Below, piece after piece: positions 34,068-43,702 of a DNA stretch of 64,000 bases (position 1 is its first letter; each line of letters opens with the position of its first letter). Position numbers and translations under genes: made by a program. The notes under the pieces were generated by a model, which saw only the letters and a program-made list of their open reading frames with translations, was not told where the DNA came from and ran no database searches. Source of the DNA: Evansella caseinilytica (GTDB taxonomy: Bacteria > Bacillota > Bacilli > Bacillales > Salisediminibacteriaceae); NCBI RefSeq assembly GCF_900107275.1, contig NZ_FNPI01000006.1, positions 170,491-234,490 on the forward strand, given 5' to 3'.

Positions 34068-35630
34068 ATGGTAGTACCTTATAAGCATGAACCGTTTACT
34101 GACTTTACGCTGGAGGAAAACCGTAAAGCGTTTGAGGAAGCTTTGGCTTTAGTGAAGGCTGAGTTAGGGAAAGAGTATCCTTTAATTATCGGCGGAGAAA
34201 AAATCATGACGGAAGACAAAATTGTTTCCGAAAATCCGGCGGATAAATCAGAGGTTATCGGATATGTGTCAAAGGCTGATCAGGAGCTAGCAGAGAAAGC
34301 GATGCAAGCGGCAGATAAAGCGTTCCAGGCGTGGAAAAAATGGGATCCGGCAGCACGCGCCAACATCCTCTTCCGCGCAGCGGCGATGATTCGTGCCCGG
34401 AAGCATGAGTTTTCGGCTTATCTTGTTTATGAAGCAGGGAAGCCGTGGAGAGAGGCGGATGCCGATACTGCCGAGGCGATTGACTTTTTAGAATATTACG
34501 CGCGTCAAATGCTTCGCTTAAAGGACGGCGTGGAAATCCATTCTCGAGAAATTGAACACAATTCCTTCACATATATTCCGCTGGGAATCGGCATTACCAT
34601 CTCCCCGTGGAACTTTGCGTTTGCTATTATGGCAGGCACAACGATTGCGCCGGTTGTGGCAGGAAATACAGTGCTGTTAAAGCCGGCAAGTACTACGCCG
34701 GTGGTTGCTTATAAATTTATGGAAGTGTTGCTGGATGCTGGTCTTCCAGCGGGTGTTGTCAATTACGTTCCTGGCAGCGGTGCGGTTGTCGGCGATTATC
34801 TTGTGGACCACCCGAAAACGAGATTTATTAATTTCACCGGTTCCAAGGAAGTCGGATTGCGCATTTTTGAAAGAGCGGCGAAGGTTCATGAAAGGCAGAT
34901 CTGGCTGAAGCGCGTTGTTGCCGAAATGGGCGGTAAAGATACCATCGTCGTTGATAATGATGCAGATCTCGAACTGGCAGCTGATGCGATTACCCAATCG
35001 GCATTCGGTTTCTCCGGACAAAAATGTTCCGCTTGTTCCCGCGCTGTTATTCATGAGGATGTTTATGATGAAGTTCTTGAAAAAGTGGTGGCGCGTACGA
35101 AAAAATTGACTGTCGGCCCAACTTATCGCGATAATGCCAACTTTATGGGACCGGTAAATGATCAGGCTGCTTTCGACAAAGTTTTGGACTATATCGAAAT
35201 CGGCAAGCAGGAAGGCCGTTTGATGACAGGCGGAGATGGAGACAGCTCGAAAGGATATTTCATTCAGCCGACGATTTTTGCCGATGTTGATCCGAAAGCC
35301 CGCTTGATGCAAGAGGAAATCTTCGGCCCGGTTGTCGCTTTTTCCAAAGCGAAGGACTTTGATCATGCGATTGCAATCGCCAACAATACAGAATACGGTT
35401 TAACCGGAGCAGTGATTTCGAATAATCGCGAGCATTTAGAGCAGGCGCGTGAGGAATTCCACGTCGGCAATCTGTATTTCAACCGCGGATGTACAGCGGC
35501 GATTGTCGGATATCAGCCGTTTGGCGGCTTCAATATGTCAGGCACCGATTCCAAAGCCGGCGGACCAGATTACCTGCTCCATTTCTTACAGGCGAAAACA
35601 GTCAGCGACATGTTTAAACCTTCCATATAA
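34068..35630 (+). CDS. rocA: 1-pyrroline-5-carboxylate dehydrogenase
   Basis: 520 residues. NAD-dependent aldehyde dehydrogenase that oxidises glutamate semialdehyde/P5C to glutamate, the last step for arginine, ornithine and proline breakdown. VAEMGGKD holds the catalytic Glu and [11 protein letters not shown] the nucleophilic Cys; [13 protein letters not shown] and FTGSKEVG bind the cofactor. ATG 34068 is used, with aaggag at 34051-34056. First gene after the sigma-54 promoter. Confidence 0.96.
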   Translation: MVVPYKHEPFTDFTLEENRKAFEEALALVKAELGKEYPLIIGGEKIMTEDKIVSENPADKSEVIGYVSKADQELAEKAMQAADKAFQAWKKWDPAARANILFRAAAMIRARKHEFSAYLVYEAGKPWREADADTAEAIDFLEYYARQMLRLKDGVEIHSREIEHNSFTYIPLGIGITISPWNFAFAIMAGTTIAPVVAGNTVLLKPASTTPVVAYKFMEVLLDAGLPAGVVNYVPGSGAVVGDYLVDHPKTRFINFTGSKEVGLRIFERAAKVHERQIWLKRVVAEMGGKDTIVVDNDADLELAADAITQSAFGFSGQKCSACSRAVIHEDVYDEVLEKVVARTKKLTVGPTYRDNANFMGPVNDQAAFDKVLDYIEIGKQEGRLMTGGDGDSSKGYFIQPTIFADVDPKARLMQEEIFGPVVAFSKAKDFDHAIAIANNTEYGLTGAVISNNREHLEQAREEFHVGNLYFNRGCTAAIVGYQPFGGFNMSGTDSKAGGPDYLLHFLQAKTVSDMFKPSI

Positions 35631-35686
35631 GTTGCAGTGTAAGTTGCGCGTTAATATGTTAACGAATTTTCAGAAAGGGGATTTGT

Positions 35687-36880
35687 ATGGGCAATACGAA
35701 AGAGATTATCGACTTGACGGAAAAATATGGTGCGAAAAATTATCATCCCCTCCCGATCGTCATATCGAAAGCAGAAGGAGTTTGGGTGGAAGACCCGGAA
35801 GGAACCCGCTATATCGATATGTTAAGCGCCTATTCCGCCGTCAATCAGGGGCATCGCCATCCGAAAATCATTCAGGCGTTAAAAGAGCAGGCTGATCGCA
35901 TTACACTGACTTCCCGCGCCTTTCATAATGACCAGTTGGGCAGCTTTTATGAGAAAGTCGCCGCAATGACGAAGAAAAGCATGGTTCTGCCGATGAATAC
36001 CGGGGCGGAGGCGGTGGAAACAGCGGTGAAAACGGTTCGTCGCTGGGCGTACCGCGTGAAAGGAATCCCGCAAAACAAGGCGGAGATTATCGTATGCGAG
36101 GATAATTTCCACGGCCGGACAATGACAGCTGTCTCCCTTTCTTCCAATGAAGAATATAAGAAAGATTTCGGCCCGATGCTTCCAGGTATCAACATCATTC
36201 CGTTCGGTGACATCGAAGCATTGAAGGCGGGGATAACACCGAATACGGCGGCGTTCTTGTTTGAACCGGTGCAAGGAGAAGCGGGTATCAACATCCCTCC
36301 AGCCGGTTACTTAAAAGCTGCTTATGAAATCTGTAAAGCGAACAATGTTCTTTATGTCGCGGATGAAATTCAGGCAGGTCTCGGGCGCACCGGAAAAATG
36401 TTTGCCTGCGACTGGGAAGAAGTGGAGCCGGACATGTATATTCTCGGCAAAGCACTTGGCGGCGGGGTCATGCCGATTTCCGCTGTCGCAGCAAATGAGG
36501 ACATTTTAGGCGTCTTTGAGCCCGGCTCTCACGGCTCCACTTTCGGCGGCAATCCATTAGCTTGCGCCGTCTCTGTTGCCGCTTTGGAAGTAATTGAAGA
36601 GGAAAAACTCGTCGAGCGCTCCTTACAGCTTGGAGAATATTTCATGAACGAGCTTCGAAGCATCAATAACTCTGAGATAAAAGAGGTACGCGGAAAAGGG
36701 TTGTTCATCGGGGTGGAAATGAACGGTCCTGCTCGCCCATATTGTGAACAATTGAAGGAAGCCGGGCTGCTTTGCAAAGAAACGCATGAAAACGTTATTC
36801 GCTTTGCTCCGCCGCTGGTCATTTCCAAAGAAGATCTCGATTGGGCCATCAGCAGGATAAAGAAGGTTCTTACGAAATAA
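35687..36880 (+). CDS. rocD: Ornithine aminotransferase
   Basis: 397 residues. PLP enzyme that moves the delta-amino group of ornithine to 2-oxoglutarate, yielding glutamate semialdehyde. [24 protein letters not shown] and [15 protein letters not shown] (PLP Lys) are all present, and FHNDQLG is typical of OAT. gaaagggg precedes ATG 35687. Lies 56 bp after rocA. An 18-bp hairpin follows it before the proline dehydrogenase gene. Confidence 0.96.
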   Translation: MGNTKEIIDLTEKYGAKNYHPLPIVISKAEGVWVEDPEGTRYIDMLSAYSAVNQGHRHPKIIQALKEQADRITLTSRAFHNDQLGSFYEKVAAMTKKSMVLPMNTGAEAVETAVKTVRRWAYRVKGIPQNKAEIIVCEDNFHGRTMTAVSLSSNEEYKKDFGPMLPGINIIPFGDIEALKAGITPNTAAFLFEPVQGEAGINIPPAGYLKAAYEICKANNVLYVADEIQAGLGRTGKMFACDWEEVEPDMYILGKALGGGVMPISAVAANEDILGVFEPGSHGSTFGGNPLACAVSVAALEVIEEEKLVERSLQLGEYFMNELRSINNSEIKEVRGKGLFIGVEMNGPARPYCEQLKEAGLLCKETHENVIRFAPPLVISKEDLDWAISRIKKVLTK

Positions 36881-36926
36881 ATCAATGGTTTGTGTTCGTG
36901 AGCGGCGAACATTCTGATGTCATTTT

Positions 36927-36968
36927 GAAAAACATTTTTTAAGCGTCTCTGCTTAAAAAATGTTTTTC
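36927..36968. terminator. Perfect 18-bp hairpin between rocD and the proline dehydrogenase gene
   Basis: gaaaaacattttttaagc (36927-36944) and gcttaaaaaatgtttttc (36951-36968) pair without a mismatch around gtctct. AT-rich arms with T-runs inside suggest partial termination or mRNA processing between the rocAD and downstream genes. Confidence 0.7.
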
Positions 36969-37076
36969 TTAACAGTGGTTGTTTTTAAGGAAACCTGCGC
37001 TTAAACTGCAGAAATCGATGTCCCGTTCGCCAATGATAAACGAAGGGAGTCGGGGTGGAGAAAGGGGTTGTCTAGC

Positions 37077-37982
37077 ATGATTTCAAGAAATTTTTTCTTG
37101 TTTTTATCCCAAAATAAATTTGCCAAAAAGAAGGCCATGAAGTGGGGACCGAAGCTTGGGGCTAAGCAAGTCATCGCCGGGGAAACGATACAGGAAGCGA
37201 TGGAAACGGTGAAAAAACTGAACGAATATGGGCTCGTTTGCACGGTTGACCATTTGGGAGAGTTTGTTTATAGTCGGGAAGAAGCGACAGCGTCGGCAAA
37301 TCACTGCATCAAAGCCCTGGAGGCGATGGAAGGGGCTGGCGTGGACTGTAATCTGTCATTGAAGCTGACTTCGCTTGGGCTGGATGTGGACCGCAATTTA
37401 TGCCGGGATAATATGGTTCGAATATTGGAAACTGCGAAAAAATACAATAACTTCGTGCGCATTGACATGGAGGACTACACACACTTAGAAGCAACGCTGG
37501 AGTTGCTGCATGAATTGCGCCAATCTTATGACAATGTGGGGACGGCGATTCAAGCCTACCTGTATCGTTCTGAAAGTGATGTTCGCCGGCTGAAGGGGGT
37601 CAACCTCCGGCTCATCAAGGGAGCGTATAAAGAATCGCCGGAAGTGGCGATGCAAAAGCAAGCGGAAGTAGACCGCAATTATTTGAACATGATTAAAGTT
37701 CATTTACTCAACGGCAGCTATGCGGCAATCGCTACCCATGATCATCGCGTTATCGCAGAAATAAAAGCGTTTACGATAGAAAATGGCATACCCAAGGACC
37801 AGTTTGAATTTCAAATGCTGTATGGGTTCAGGACGGAAATGCAAAAGGAAATTGCCAGAGAAGGCTATAAAATGCGAATTTATGTACCGTTTGGGGAGGA
37901 CTGGTACGGTTATTATATGCGCCGCCTTGCCGAACGCCCGCAAAATGTCCGGTTTGCCATCAAAGGACTTCTTTCAAAATAA
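37077..37982 (+). CDS. putB: Proline dehydrogenase
   Basis: 301 residues. FAD-dependent oxidation of proline to P5C, which RocA converts to glutamate. LKLTSLGLDVD, VRIDMEDYTH, RLIKGAYKE, ATHDHRVI, EFQMLYGFR and YVPFGEDWYGYYMRRLAERPQN are the standard barrel motifs. ATG 37077 follows aaagggg (37061-37067); TTG 37068 lies too close to that site. Placement inside the arginine cluster, behind the hairpin at 36927, differs from B. subtilis, where proline genes form their own operon. The paralogue name is by similarity. Confidence 0.93.
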   Translation: MISRNFFLFLSQNKFAKKKAMKWGPKLGAKQVIAGETIQEAMETVKKLNEYGLVCTVDHLGEFVYSREEATASANHCIKALEAMEGAGVDCNLSLKLTSLGLDVDRNLCRDNMVRILETAKKYNNFVRIDMEDYTHLEATLELLHELRQSYDNVGTAIQAYLYRSESDVRRLKGVNLRLIKGAYKESPEVAMQKQAEVDRNYLNMIKVHLLNGSYAAIATHDHRVIAEIKAFTIENGIPKDQFEFQMLYGFRTEMQKEIAREGYKMRIYVPFGEDWYGYYMRRLAERPQNVRFAIKGLLSK

Positions 37983-38029
37983 AAACAGATCGTTTGCTTG
38001 TTAGTGTGACAGATGAGGAGTGGACAGAG

Positions 38030-38932
38030 ATGAAAAAGAAGATTTCGATTATCGGAGTTCCAATGGATCTTGGTCAAACGCGCCGCGGAGTGGATATGGG
38101 TCCGAGTGCGATGCGATATGCCGGTGTCATCGACCGGTTGCAGCAGTTGAATCATATTGTTGTGGACCGCGGGGATATTGAGATCGGCAGACCGCCGAAA
38201 TATGATATTAAAAATGATGACAATCTGAAAGACTTGGAGGAAGTAGTAAAGGCAAATCAAAGCCTAGCAGAGAGTGTTGCCGATGTCATCGATGAGGGAG
38301 ATTTCCCTCTTGTACTGGGTGGCGACCACAGCATTGCCATTGGAACACTTGCCGGGGTCGCTAAAAAATATGAAAACCTTGGTGTGATCTGGTATGATGC
38401 CCACGGTGATTTAAACACTGGCGAGACCTCGCCGTCGGGAAACATTCATGGTATGCCGCTGGCGGTCAGCTTAGGGATTGGTCATCCGACATTGACGGAA
38501 ATCGGCGGTTACGCACCGAAAATCAAGCCTGAAAATATTGTGATTATCGGTGCCCGATCCCTTGATGACGGGGAAAAGGATCTCATACATGAAAAGGGAA
38601 TCAAAGTGTATACAATGCATGAAATCGACCGGATGGGCATGACATTGGTCATGGAAGAAGCAATCAAGCACGTGACGAGGAATACAGACGGAGTTCACTT
38701 GAGTCTTGATCTCGATGCCCTTGACCCGCAGCATGCACCGGGAGTCGGTACGCCGGTTGTTGGCGGTACAACATACCGTGAAGCTCATTTAGCAATGGAA
38801 ATGCTGGCGGAAAGAAATATTATTTCTTCTGCGGAATTTGTGGAAGTCAACCCGATTCTCGACGTGAAAAACCAGACGGCGGAGGCGGCGGTAGGATTGA
38901 TCGGCTCTCTGTTTGGCGAAAAACTGTTATAA
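38030..38932 (+). CDS. rocF: Arginase
   Basis: 300 residues. Mn-dependent hydrolysis of arginine to ornithine and urea. GGDHSIAIG, WYDAHGDLNT, GNIHGMPLA and SLDLDALDP carry the manganese ligands. ATG 38030 follows gaggag (38015-38020); the longer frame from 37994 has no ribosome site. Last gene of the cluster, with its stop directly followed by a TTCAAAAAG hairpin that can terminate transcription. With RocD and RocA it converts arginine to two glutamates. Confidence 0.96.
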   Translation: MKKKISIIGVPMDLGQTRRGVDMGPSAMRYAGVIDRLQQLNHIVVDRGDIEIGRPPKYDIKNDDNLKDLEEVVKANQSLAESVADVIDEGDFPLVLGGDHSIAIGTLAGVAKKYENLGVIWYDAHGDLNTGETSPSGNIHGMPLAVSLGIGHPTLTEIGGYAPKIKPENIVIIGARSLDDGEKDLIHEKGIKVYTMHEIDRMGMTLVMEEAIKHVTRNTDGVHLSLDLDALDPQHAPGVGTPVVGGTTYREAHLAMEMLAERNIISSAEFVEVNPILDVKNQTAEAAVGLIGSLFGEKLL

Positions 38933-39193
38933 GTGTATGTTCAAAAAGATCGCTTTTTATCTTTTTGAACATACACGATGCAATGAGTGAACCCGATGCA
39001 TTCCTTTCGACCCGGCTATGAGTGGTTTTCACGGAGTCAGGATGACGACATTCCTCCGTTGCTCACAAATGCAACCTGAATGTGCTTCATCGAGTCAATT
39101 TGCGTCGAGTAACCGCAGACGCAGGACGTGAGCGGAACTTAGGAGGAATTGGGTTGCATCGGGCGGAACCATTGCCTTTTTGAACATCCTCTT
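38933..39193 (-). repeat. Long TTCAAAAAG-ended composite repeat, reverse orientation, copy 1
   Basis: Begins with the hairpin gtgtatgttcaaaaaga/tctttttgaacatacac (38933-38949 and 38960-38976) immediately after rocF, then a body, then ends ggaaccattgcctttttgaa (about 39166-39185). On the minus strand the body aligns in order with 50931-51292: ggcaatggttccg, gcaaattgactcga, gagcaacgg.ggaatgtcg, ccactcatagccgg and gaatgcatcgg. It lacks the GTCTC module. 39194-39386 contains a further degenerate fragment (gactgccgcgcctcg). Confidence 0.85.
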
Positions 39194-39386
39194 ATAGAAA
39201 AACAGCCTTTCTTTTTGACCATGGACTATACTATTCTGAGCGAAAGGAGAAGCAATGCCGGGAAAATTAAGGCGCGAGGCAGCGAGAAGCGCGATGTCCG
39301 CTCGCTGTCAGGGACTGCCGCGCCTCGCCGCGCCCATTTTTTGCGCCAATATTGTACTTCGGTTTTGATCATGCATATACGGTGAA

Positions 39387-40739
39387 TTAGATGAGATAAT
39401 GCAACAGGCTGGTGGCGATGCCGAAATAAATGAGCAAGGAAAAAATATCGTTCAGCGTGGTGATCAACGGACCGGAAGCAACTGCAGGGTCTACGCCGAG
39501 ACGGTACAGGATTAACGGGATCACCGTGCCTGCCATTGTGCCGATAATAAGCGTGGATAGCAGCGAGACACCAACGATGGCGCCAAAGATAATGTCACTT
39601 TGCCAAAGACCTGCAATGATAAATACTAACGAGCCGCAAGTAAGTCCGATAATGATCCCGACTTTCAGTTCGCGCCAAATCAGTTTCGCAATCGTTCGTT
39701 TTTCTAAATCGTTTGTGACAAGACCACGGACAACAACTGCGAGGGACTGCGTACCAGTATTACCAGTCATCCCTGCTATCATCGGCATAAAGAAAATAAG
39801 CGCAACAACCTGCTCCAGCGTCTGCTCGAATCCGTCCAGAATACTCCCGGTGATAAGTCCGATAAACAGCAATAAAATTAGCCAAGGCAGCCTTCTGAAG
39901 GAGGCGACTCCTGCCTTTGTATTAAAATCGATGGATTTCCCCGAAGCAGTCAGCTTTTCAATATCCTCGTTTGCTTCTTCGATAAAAACGTCGATGACGT
40001 CATCAACGGTAACGATTCCTTTCAACACGTTGTTTTCGTCAACGACCGGCACAGCTAAAAAATCGTATCGCTGAATGAGCTGGGCAACTTCTTCCTGATC
40101 CATCTCCAATGGAACAGATATCACCCGGTTGAACATGATGTCCCTGATTTTTTCATTCATGTCCGCCAAAAGCAAATCCCGGTAGGAGACAACACCGACA
40201 AGTTTTTTATTTTCATCGATAACGTATAAATAGTATATATTCCTCGTTAATTCCGCAAAGCTTTTAAACTTGTCGACAGCTTCCCTGACAGTGTAATAAT
40301 CGCGAATCCATACAAACTCATTCGTCATGATTCCCCCGGCGGTTTCCGGAGGATAACTCATCAGCTGTTGAACGGTTGTTGACTCATCCTGATGCATGGC
40401 GGATAAATACTCTTCCAGCCTTTCTTCGGAAATTTCGCTCAACAGGTCTGCCAGGTCGTCATTGTCCATGATATCCATGACTTTGGAGGACTTTTCGATG
40501 CCGAGCTTTTGCAAAACCTCCATTTGCATTTCCGGCTCCAGTTCCATCATCAGATCTGCAATCTGCTTGGAAGTAAGGAAGGTCAAAAATTTATAATGGT
40601 GCTTTTCCGGCAATGCCCGATATAACTCGGCAAAATCATACGGGTGTAACTCCTCCAGCACTTTTTGCAAAGAATCTCTTTTCCCATCTTTGATGTATTT
40701 AATCATTAGGACGGTCAACTGGTTTGTATTCATATTCAT
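39387..40739 (-). CDS. mgtE: Magnesium transporter MgtE
   Basis: 450 residues. Cytoplasmic N domain (1-130) of helical repeats, tandem CBS domains (about 135-255), a connecting helix, then five membrane helices with the ion-pore signature PMIAGMTGNTGTQSLAV and the terminal DPAVASGPLITTLNDI. Mg-gated channel for Mg2+ uptake. aaagaggtg precedes ATG 40739. I looked for an M-box leader upstream and did not see one; only about 140 bp separate it from a repeat fragment (40878-40905). Confidence 0.95.
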   Translation of the reverse strand: MNMNTNQLTVLMIKYIKDGKRDSLQKVLEELHPYDFAELYRALPEKHHYKFLTFLTSKQIADLMMELEPEMQMEVLQKLGIEKSSKVMDIMDNDDLADLLSEISEERLEEYLSAMHQDESTTVQQLMSYPPETAGGIMTNEFVWIRDYYTVREAVDKFKSFAELTRNIYYLYVIDENKKLVGVVSYRDLLLADMNEKIRDIMFNRVISVPLEMDQEEVAQLIQRYDFLAVPVVDENNVLKGIVTVDDVIDVFIEEANEDIEKLTASGKSIDFNTKAGVASFRRLPWLILLLFIGLITGSILDGFEQTLEQVVALIFFMPMIAGMTGNTGTQSLAVVVRGLVTNDLEKRTIAKLIWRELKVGIIIGLTCGSLVFIIAGLWQSDIIFGAIVGVSLLSTLIIGTMAGTVIPLILYRLGVDPAVASGPLITTLNDIFSLLIYFGIATSLLHYLI

Positions 40740-40902
40740 TGGCTACACCTCTTTCTATGTAATAACCAGTATATGCAATCTTCAAACATTCAGAGGCTTG
40801 GAATCACTTGTTAGCTGCATCCTTTTCTATGTTAACATTGAAAAACATGATTGCGTTAGAAAAAATGAATCTTTTAGAGGTTGTTCAAAAAGATCGGTTT
40901 TT

Positions 40903-40954
40903 ATTAAAAAAGAAAAAACCTTTAACAAGCTTCGCAAAGCCTGTTAAAGGTTTT
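40903..40954 (-). terminator. Terminator of the cytochrome oxidase operon
   Basis: On the minus strand aaaacctttaacaggc pairs with gcttgttaaaggtttt (plus 40915-40930 and 40939-40954) and is followed by a T-rich run. Directly after the oxidase stop codon. Confidence 0.85.
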
Positions 40955-40955
40955 G

Positions 40956-42656
40956 TTACTTAATAAGATTGCTGAACGGCGGTGAGCCTGGAGGCGCATT
41001 GACGATCATATCGTAAATCGGAATGGTGTAAGCAAATAAAATTAATGCAATGGCAATTCCGATCCACAGCTTCCAGTTATCCAGGTACTTCGGTGTATGC
41101 GGTGTATCGATCGGATCAGCCGTCATCGGGAATTCCGTTTCCCCTTTAGGAGCCAGGAACGTCAGGTAAATAAAGTTATAGAACATGAGAATTCCTGCTG
41201 CTGTCAGGATGACGCCGCCGATTGCCACGGTTACATGGCTGGTGAATATCCCTTCGAACCATTGCAGGGCCTGCGGATGATCCTGATAGGTCGCATATGC
41301 TGTACGTCTAGGTGCTCCCACGAGACCGAGCAAGTGCATCGCTCCTGACATAAAGAACATTCCAATCGCCCACAGCCATGTTTGCACCATTCCACAGCGG
41401 TTGGCGTGCTTTGTAAAACGACGTCCCGTTAATACCGGGATCAACCAGTAAGACATTCCAAAGAAAGTAAGCAATACCGTGGTACCCACGGTTAAATGGA
41501 AGTGTCCCACAACCCATAATGTATTGTGCACAACAGAGTTTAATTGAAAGCTGGCATTAATGATGCCGCCGGCTCCGGCAGGGATGAAGATGAGCATTCC
41601 CATAAACGGTGCGAAAAATCGTACATCTCCCCACGGAAGCTTTTTCAACCAGCTGAATAATCCTTTGCCGCCTTTTTCTCGCCCAGTCTGTTCAAACGTG
41701 GCAAAAATCGAGAACGCCGTGAGCAAGGAAGGAACGACAACAACAAATGTCAGGATCGTCTGCATATATTTCCAGAATCCGCTGATTCCCGACTCCATCA
41801 ATTGGTGGTGAAACCCGACCGGAATCGAGAACAACAGGAACAGAACAAATGCGAGCCGGGCAAGGGAACTGCTGAACAAGCGCCCGCCGATGACTTTTGG
41901 AATAACCAGGTACCAGACCATGTATGCCGGCATAATCCAGAAATACACAAGCGGATGTCCGAAGTACCAGAATAATGTTCTGCTTAATACGATGTTAATG
42001 GTGTCCGTCAAGCCGAGTGCCCATGGAATGAGCTGAAGCAATACGGTAGCAGCAACACCGAGGCTGGCAACGATCCATAACACGATGGTCGCAGTAGTCA
42101 TAAACCCAAACAACGGCGTTGGCTGGCCCGGATTTGCTTTTTTCCATTTAAAGTAATGCGCTAACAACGCGGCACCGGATAACCACGTACCGACTACAAA
42201 CAGTGCCAAGCCGACATAAAATAGCCAGTGAGCCTGCAACGGTGCGTAAAACGTATATAAAACCGATGCCTGGTTTGTCAGCATCATCACCGCAGCGATG
42301 ACCGTTCCCAATGACAGGACGGAAAAGCCGGCCCAGCCAAGCTTGCGCAACCCGTCGGAAAAAGCACCGTGTGTTTTACTCATTCCGGCAAAGAAAAAGC
42401 CGAAGATAATATATGTTGTGAATACAAGTGCAAGCAATACCCCGTGCAATGTAAGAATTTGATAATAGCCGATCCAGCTCGGAAGCTCAATCATTCCACC
42501 GCGGACGAGCCCTTGCAGAAGGCCGCCGAAAACGCCGAGAAGGAAGGCGACGAAAGCGATGGCGATATGAACAATACTCAGTGTTTTATCCTTTGGCGAT
42601 ATCTCTGTCTCCGGTTCCTTGTCCGGTAATTTATGTGCTACGCTTGATTGACTCAT
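40956..42656 (-). CDS. cbaA: Cytochrome c oxidase subunit I, ba3 (B) type
   Basis: 566 residues, about 13 helices. LTLHGVLLALVFTT has the low-spin haem His, WYFGHPLVYFWIMPAYM the Cu-B His and the cross-linked Tyr region of the B family, and VVGHFHLTVGTTV the two haem ligands. The Ser/Tyr-type K-channel and the absence of the A-family HPEVY motif (HPLVY here) show it is ba3-like. Reduces O2 to water with proton pumping. ATG 42656 overlaps the subunit II stop by four bases. Confidence 0.93.
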   Translation of the reverse strand: MSQSSVAHKLPDKEPETEISPKDKTLSIVHIAIAFVAFLLGVFGGLLQGLVRGGMIELPSWIGYYQILTLHGVLLALVFTTYIIFGFFFAGMSKTHGAFSDGLRKLGWAGFSVLSLGTVIAAVMMLTNQASVLYTFYAPLQAHWLFYVGLALFVVGTWLSGAALLAHYFKWKKANPGQPTPLFGFMTTATIVLWIVASLGVAATVLLQLIPWALGLTDTINIVLSRTLFWYFGHPLVYFWIMPAYMVWYLVIPKVIGGRLFSSSLARLAFVLFLLFSIPVGFHHQLMESGISGFWKYMQTILTFVVVVPSLLTAFSIFATFEQTGREKGGKGLFSWLKKLPWGDVRFFAPFMGMLIFIPAGAGGIINASFQLNSVVHNTLWVVGHFHLTVGTTVLLTFFGMSYWLIPVLTGRRFTKHANRCGMVQTWLWAIGMFFMSGAMHLLGLVGAPRRTAYATYQDHPQALQWFEGIFTSHVTVAIGGVILTAAGILMFYNFIYLTFLAPKGETEFPMTADPIDTPHTPKYLDNWKLWIGIAIALILFAYTIPIYDMIVNAPPGSPPFSNLIK

Positions 42657-43126
42657 TGTGGAATCACCTCAATTCTCATTTGCATAAACTGATGGCCGGT
42701 GCCGCAATACTCATTACAGATGACAAGGATTTCTCCCGCTTCATCGAATGTATGCGTTGCCGTGTTTACATGACCCGGGGTAACCATGAAGTTCACATTT
42801 GTCCCGGGAATGGTAAAGCTGTGAATGACATCGGCACTGGTTACAAAGAATTCCACCGTGGCTCCTTGAGGAATTTCCAATGTACTGGGATTGTAGCCGA
42901 ATGCTTGAGCGACAAGAACAGCCTGATAGTCATTTTCGCCGACTTGCTTAAGCCCCGGCTCGGAAAAGAGCTCATCCTTATCTAAATTTTGTGAGTCAAC
43001 TGTAGCTAATTCGCTCGGCGGATGATGTCCAAATGCGAAGGCCGTAAAACCTAAAATCGCAAGAAACAATATGAGTGAACCTATTCCGAACGTCAGCCAG
43101 ATTTTTTCATATTTGTGTAAATGCAT
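42653..43126 (-). CDS. cbaB: Cytochrome c oxidase subunit II, ba3 type
   Basis: 157 residues. One N-terminal helix (about 10-33) and a cupredoxin domain. VIHSFTIPG supplies the first His and CNEYCGTGHQFM the two Cys, His and Met of the binuclear Cu-A centre that receives electrons from cytochrome c. No extra haem-c domain. Small size is normal for ba3 enzymes. 21 bp downstream of the small subunit. Confidence 0.93.
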   Translation of the reverse strand: MHLHKYEKIWLTFGIGSLILFLAILGFTAFAFGHHPPSELATVDSQNLDKDELFSEPGLKQVGENDYQAVLVAQAFGYNPSTLEIPQGATVEFFVTSADVIHSFTIPGTNVNFMVTPGHVNTATHTFDEAGEILVICNEYCGTGHQFMQMRIEVIPQ

Positions 43127-43147
43127 CGAGTTTAGCCCCCCCTGATA

Positions 43148-43303
43148 TTAAATGCGAGATAAATACAAGAAATAAATGGCAAACCATGTAACGAAAATAA
43201 AGGAACCTAAAAACATGACAAAAACGAGCGTTCCTTTTAATGAAACTTCTTTCTCTGCTGCCGTTGCACTCTTATGTTTATTTTCCAGGTCTGCTTTACT
43301 CAT
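43148..43303 (-). CDS. Small ba3 oxidase subunit (subunit IIa-like)
   Basis: 51 residues: charged N-terminus (SKADLENKHKSATAAEKE) and one helix (GTLVFVMFLGSFIFVTWFAI). This is the usual one-helix polypeptide encoded before cbaB; in Thermus ba3 oxidase the equivalent subunit IIa fills a missing subunit II helix. The start (43303) follows gagagggggcgcgg; the longer 68-codon frame includes that ribosome site. Confidence 0.8.
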   Translation of the reverse strand: MSKADLENKHKSATAAEKEVSLKGTLVFVMFLGSFIFVTWFAIYFLYLSRI

Positions 43304-43503
43304 TTCCGCGCCCCCTCTCCATTTTTTGAACCCTTTAATTAATTCCCCACGCACTTATCATAAAGGAAGAATGAAGTGTGATGAGAGTCATTTTGTGAAT
43401 TATTCGTGAAATTTCCCGTGGAAAAATATACATAATAATATAGAAATATTGTTAAATCTAATTTTGCTTCCTTTTTTCAGGTGTGACAGTAAATTGAACG
43501 GCG

Positions 43504-43558
43504 TTGACGGTGAAAAAAACGGTGTGCTATAATTTCTTTAAAATGAAAATCATTCTCA
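43504..43558 (+). promoter_or_regulatory. Sigma-A promoter with Fur box for the iron transporter
   Basis: TTGACG (43504-43509), 18-bp spacer, TATAAT (43528-43533), then TGAAAATCATTCTCA (43544-43558), 13 of 15 positions equal to the 7-1-7 Fur consensus TGATAATnATTATCA. A Fur dimer bound just downstream of the -10 would block initiation when iron is plentiful. The rest of 43304-43503 is AT-rich spacer toward the oxidase operon. Confidence 0.85.
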
Positions 43559-43597
43559 ACTAATTGGAAAATAATGATGATTGACGAAGATGGGACA

Positions 43598-43702
43598 ATG
43601 AGATTTTTAAAAATGAAGGCGCTTTTCCTGAATGGGGATGAGCGGCCGTTAGGGCTGCGAATGAAGGGCCGTTTAAGAATAACTGGGAGGCAGGAGCTAT
43701 GA
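43598..43702 (+). CDS. Possible small upstream ORF overlapping fbpC
   Basis: A 34-codon frame (MRFLKMKALFLNGDERPLG...) that ends TGA overlapping the fbpC ATG as ATGA. It is basic and has no clear domain; the ribosome site is weak (gggac). The overlap suggests translational coupling, but chance is possible. Confidence 0.3.
   Translation: MRFLKMKALFLNGDERPLGLRMKGRLRITGRQEL

Noticed and set aside
34677..35366. 229-codon frame on the minus strand opposite rocA
   Set aside because: Antisense shadow of a well-conserved dehydrogenase; no ribosome site and no protein-like pattern.
40740..40878. Possible M-box magnesium riboswitch upstream of mgtE
   Set aside because: None of the conserved M-box segments could be found and the interval is short.
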